A stretch of DNA of 15,139 nt from positions 1-15,139 of the forward strand of contig JAZQWG010000029.1 in NCBI GenBank assembly GCA_045632265.1. Reading direction: 5' to 3'. Position numbers and translations under genes: made by a program. Source of the DNA: Scatosoma sp045632265. GTDB lineage: Bacteria > Bacillota > Clostridia > Christensenellales > Borkfalkiaceae. Below are positions 14,615 to 15,139 of this stretch, piece by piece. The notes under the pieces are model-generated. The model saw only the letters and a list, made by a program, of their open reading frames with translations, was not told the origin of the DNA and did no database searches. The stretch's first letter is position 1; every line of letters starts with the position of its first letter.

Positions 14615-14629
14615 ACGACAATTAGTCGT
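14615..14629. promoter_or_regulatory. Operator O2 (ACGAC-N5-GTCGT, perfect)
   Basis: ACGACAATTAGTCGT, a perfect 5+5 dyad with a 5-base AT spacer, covering the predicted plus-strand transcription start. Confidence 0.75.
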
Positions 14630-14641
14630 TTATATTAAAAT

Positions 14642-14656
14642 ACTACATTTTGTCGT
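14642..14656. promoter_or_regulatory. Operator O3 (ACTAC-N5-GTCGT)
   Basis: ACTACATTTTGTCGT, with the same G-to-T change as O1, centred 27 bases after O2. Confidence 0.65.
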
Positions 14657-14760
14657 TATTATTGTGGGAAAGCACCGCAAGGGGCGTAAAAGTTTGCTTT
14701 TTTACTAAGTTTAGATGGGCTGTTTTTTTTGTTATAGGTGCCGTCGTTTTGCATAGATAA

Positions 14761-14775
14761 ACGACATATAGTCGT
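14761..14775. promoter_or_regulatory. Operator O4 (ACGAC-N5-GTCGT, perfect)
   Basis: ACGACATATAGTCGT, a perfect dyad 19 bases before the start codon of the small gene. A weak promoter-like pair (TTGTTA and TAGATA, 19-base spacing) lies just upstream, so O4 may control a second start or block elongation. Confidence 0.65.
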
Positions 14776-14794
14776 GATATGTGGGGATACGAAT

Positions 14795-15076
14795 ATGGAT
14801 AATAGACTTTATTTTATGGAAGCGTTGTTAAATGAAAAGCATACTGCGCCTTTGGTGTTGAGAAATGCCGATGGGGAAACGTTTTGTTTTAAGAAGATTG
14901 CAGTGAAGAAATATGGCGAGGGGAAATTGTATTGCGTTTTACGGTTGATAGACGATACGATAGAAGAGAGTGGGTTATTCGTGTATCAAGTGCACGAAAA
15001 GAATGGGAAAATATCGTTGCGATATGAACTCAATCAAGAGCTTTCCAACGCCATTAAACAAGACGTGCTTGCATAA
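14795..15076 (+). CDS. Small unknown protein controlled by the XRE operators
   Basis: 93 residues starting MDNRLYFMEALLNEKH. I start at ATG 14795, with TGGGGA about 8 bases before it; a GTG at 14738 in the same frame would run through operator O4 and has no good ribosome binding site. The middle part (LVLRNADGETFCFKKIAV, then LYCVLRLID and GLFVYQVHE) reads as beta strands in the style of the short DUF1292 (YrzB-like) proteins of Bacillota, and the end (ELNQELSNAIKQDVL) as a helix. That match is by eye and weak. There is no signal peptide or membrane helix. Its control region holds four dyads shared with the divergent XRE gene, so the pair is probably one regulatory unit. Function unknown. Confidence 0.75.
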   Translation: MDNRLYFMEALLNEKHTAPLVLRNADGETFCFKKIAVKKYGEGKLYCVLRLIDDTIEESGLFVYQVHEKNGKISLRYELNQELSNAIKQDVLA

Positions 15077-15139
15077 AACATAAACGAAGGTGCGGGTTTT
15101 TCGCAAACGGCGGGGTTGTTTGTTGATATTATTTCCTCT
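15071..15139 (+). other. Sequence after the last gene: repeat of a terminator-associated 16-mer
   Basis: GCATAAAACATAAACG at 15071-15086 is identical to 14095-14110, where it leads into a perfect terminator. Here the following bases resemble that terminator (TGCGGG, T run, CGCAAACGGCG) but form only a 4-bp stem. It may be a decayed or alternative terminator; the window ends before this can be settled. Confidence 0.4.

Larger units (their letters stand above)
14495..14794. other. Divergent control region between XRE gene and small unknown gene
   Basis: 300 bases without a gene. It holds a predicted minus-strand promoter, a predicted plus-strand promoter and four 15-bp dyads. Between the third and fourth dyads the plus-strand leader has a weak hairpin (GTAAAAG 14686-14692 with CTTTTTTAC 14697-14705) and an eight-T run (14723-14730), which could act as a leader attenuator. 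Confidence 0.75.

Overview
The window looks like a chromosomal segment from an anaerobic, fermentative, Gram-positive-type bacterium of the Clostridia (Bacillota), probably a gut or rumen lineage. The basis is a strictly anaerobic pyruvate formate-lyase (PFL) system, strong AGGAGG-type ribosome binding sites, consensus sigma-A promoters, lipoprotein-type surface enzymes and a carbohydrate esterase of the CE2 type. I cannot name genus or species. No tRNA, rRNA, CRISPR array, insertion sequence or integrase is visible.

Layout. (1) 2-2224 (+): the C-terminal 740 residues of RNA polymerase beta' (rpoC), cut by the window edge, ending in a strong intrinsic terminator. (2) 2406-6608 (-): a 1400-residue lipoprotein with ten cysteine/histidine-rich repeat modules, an Ig-like domain, a CE2-like jelly roll plus SGNH esterase, two more Ig-like stretches and a C-terminal beta domain, with its own terminator. 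(3) 6609-7071: a long AT-rich intergenic region with two consensus promoters on the + strand and several hairpins. (4) 7072-10556 (+): a formate-fermentation operon: PFL activase, a thioredoxin-like protein, PFL without its glycyl-radical domain, and that glycyl-radical domain as a separate 77-residue gene. (5) 10643-14090 (+): a closely spaced group of an unknown protein, a membrane-anchored ComEC-type metallo-beta-lactamase-fold hydrolase, a TcdA-like tRNA-modifying enzyme, and a lipoprotein metallophosphoesterase, ending at a terminator shared with the converging gene. (6) 14144-15076: a small XRE repressor gene (-) divergent from a small unknown gene (+), separated by 300 bp carrying four copies of the dyad ACGAC-N5-GTCGT.

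The most striking content is the split PFL. The large protein stops just where ordinary PFL runs on into the glycyl-radical region, and the next gene, in another frame and with its own strong ribosome binding site, supplies exactly the missing C-terminus (RVSGYA motif). PFL activity would then require assembly of two polypeptides plus activase, with a 12-bp intercistronic hairpin positioned to set their relative dose. Other points worth checking are a glutamate-to-glycine change in the near-invariant GEP of the RpoC trigger loop, the ordered AAB-AB-AB-AAB repeat array of the esterase, and the operator cluster of the XRE gene.
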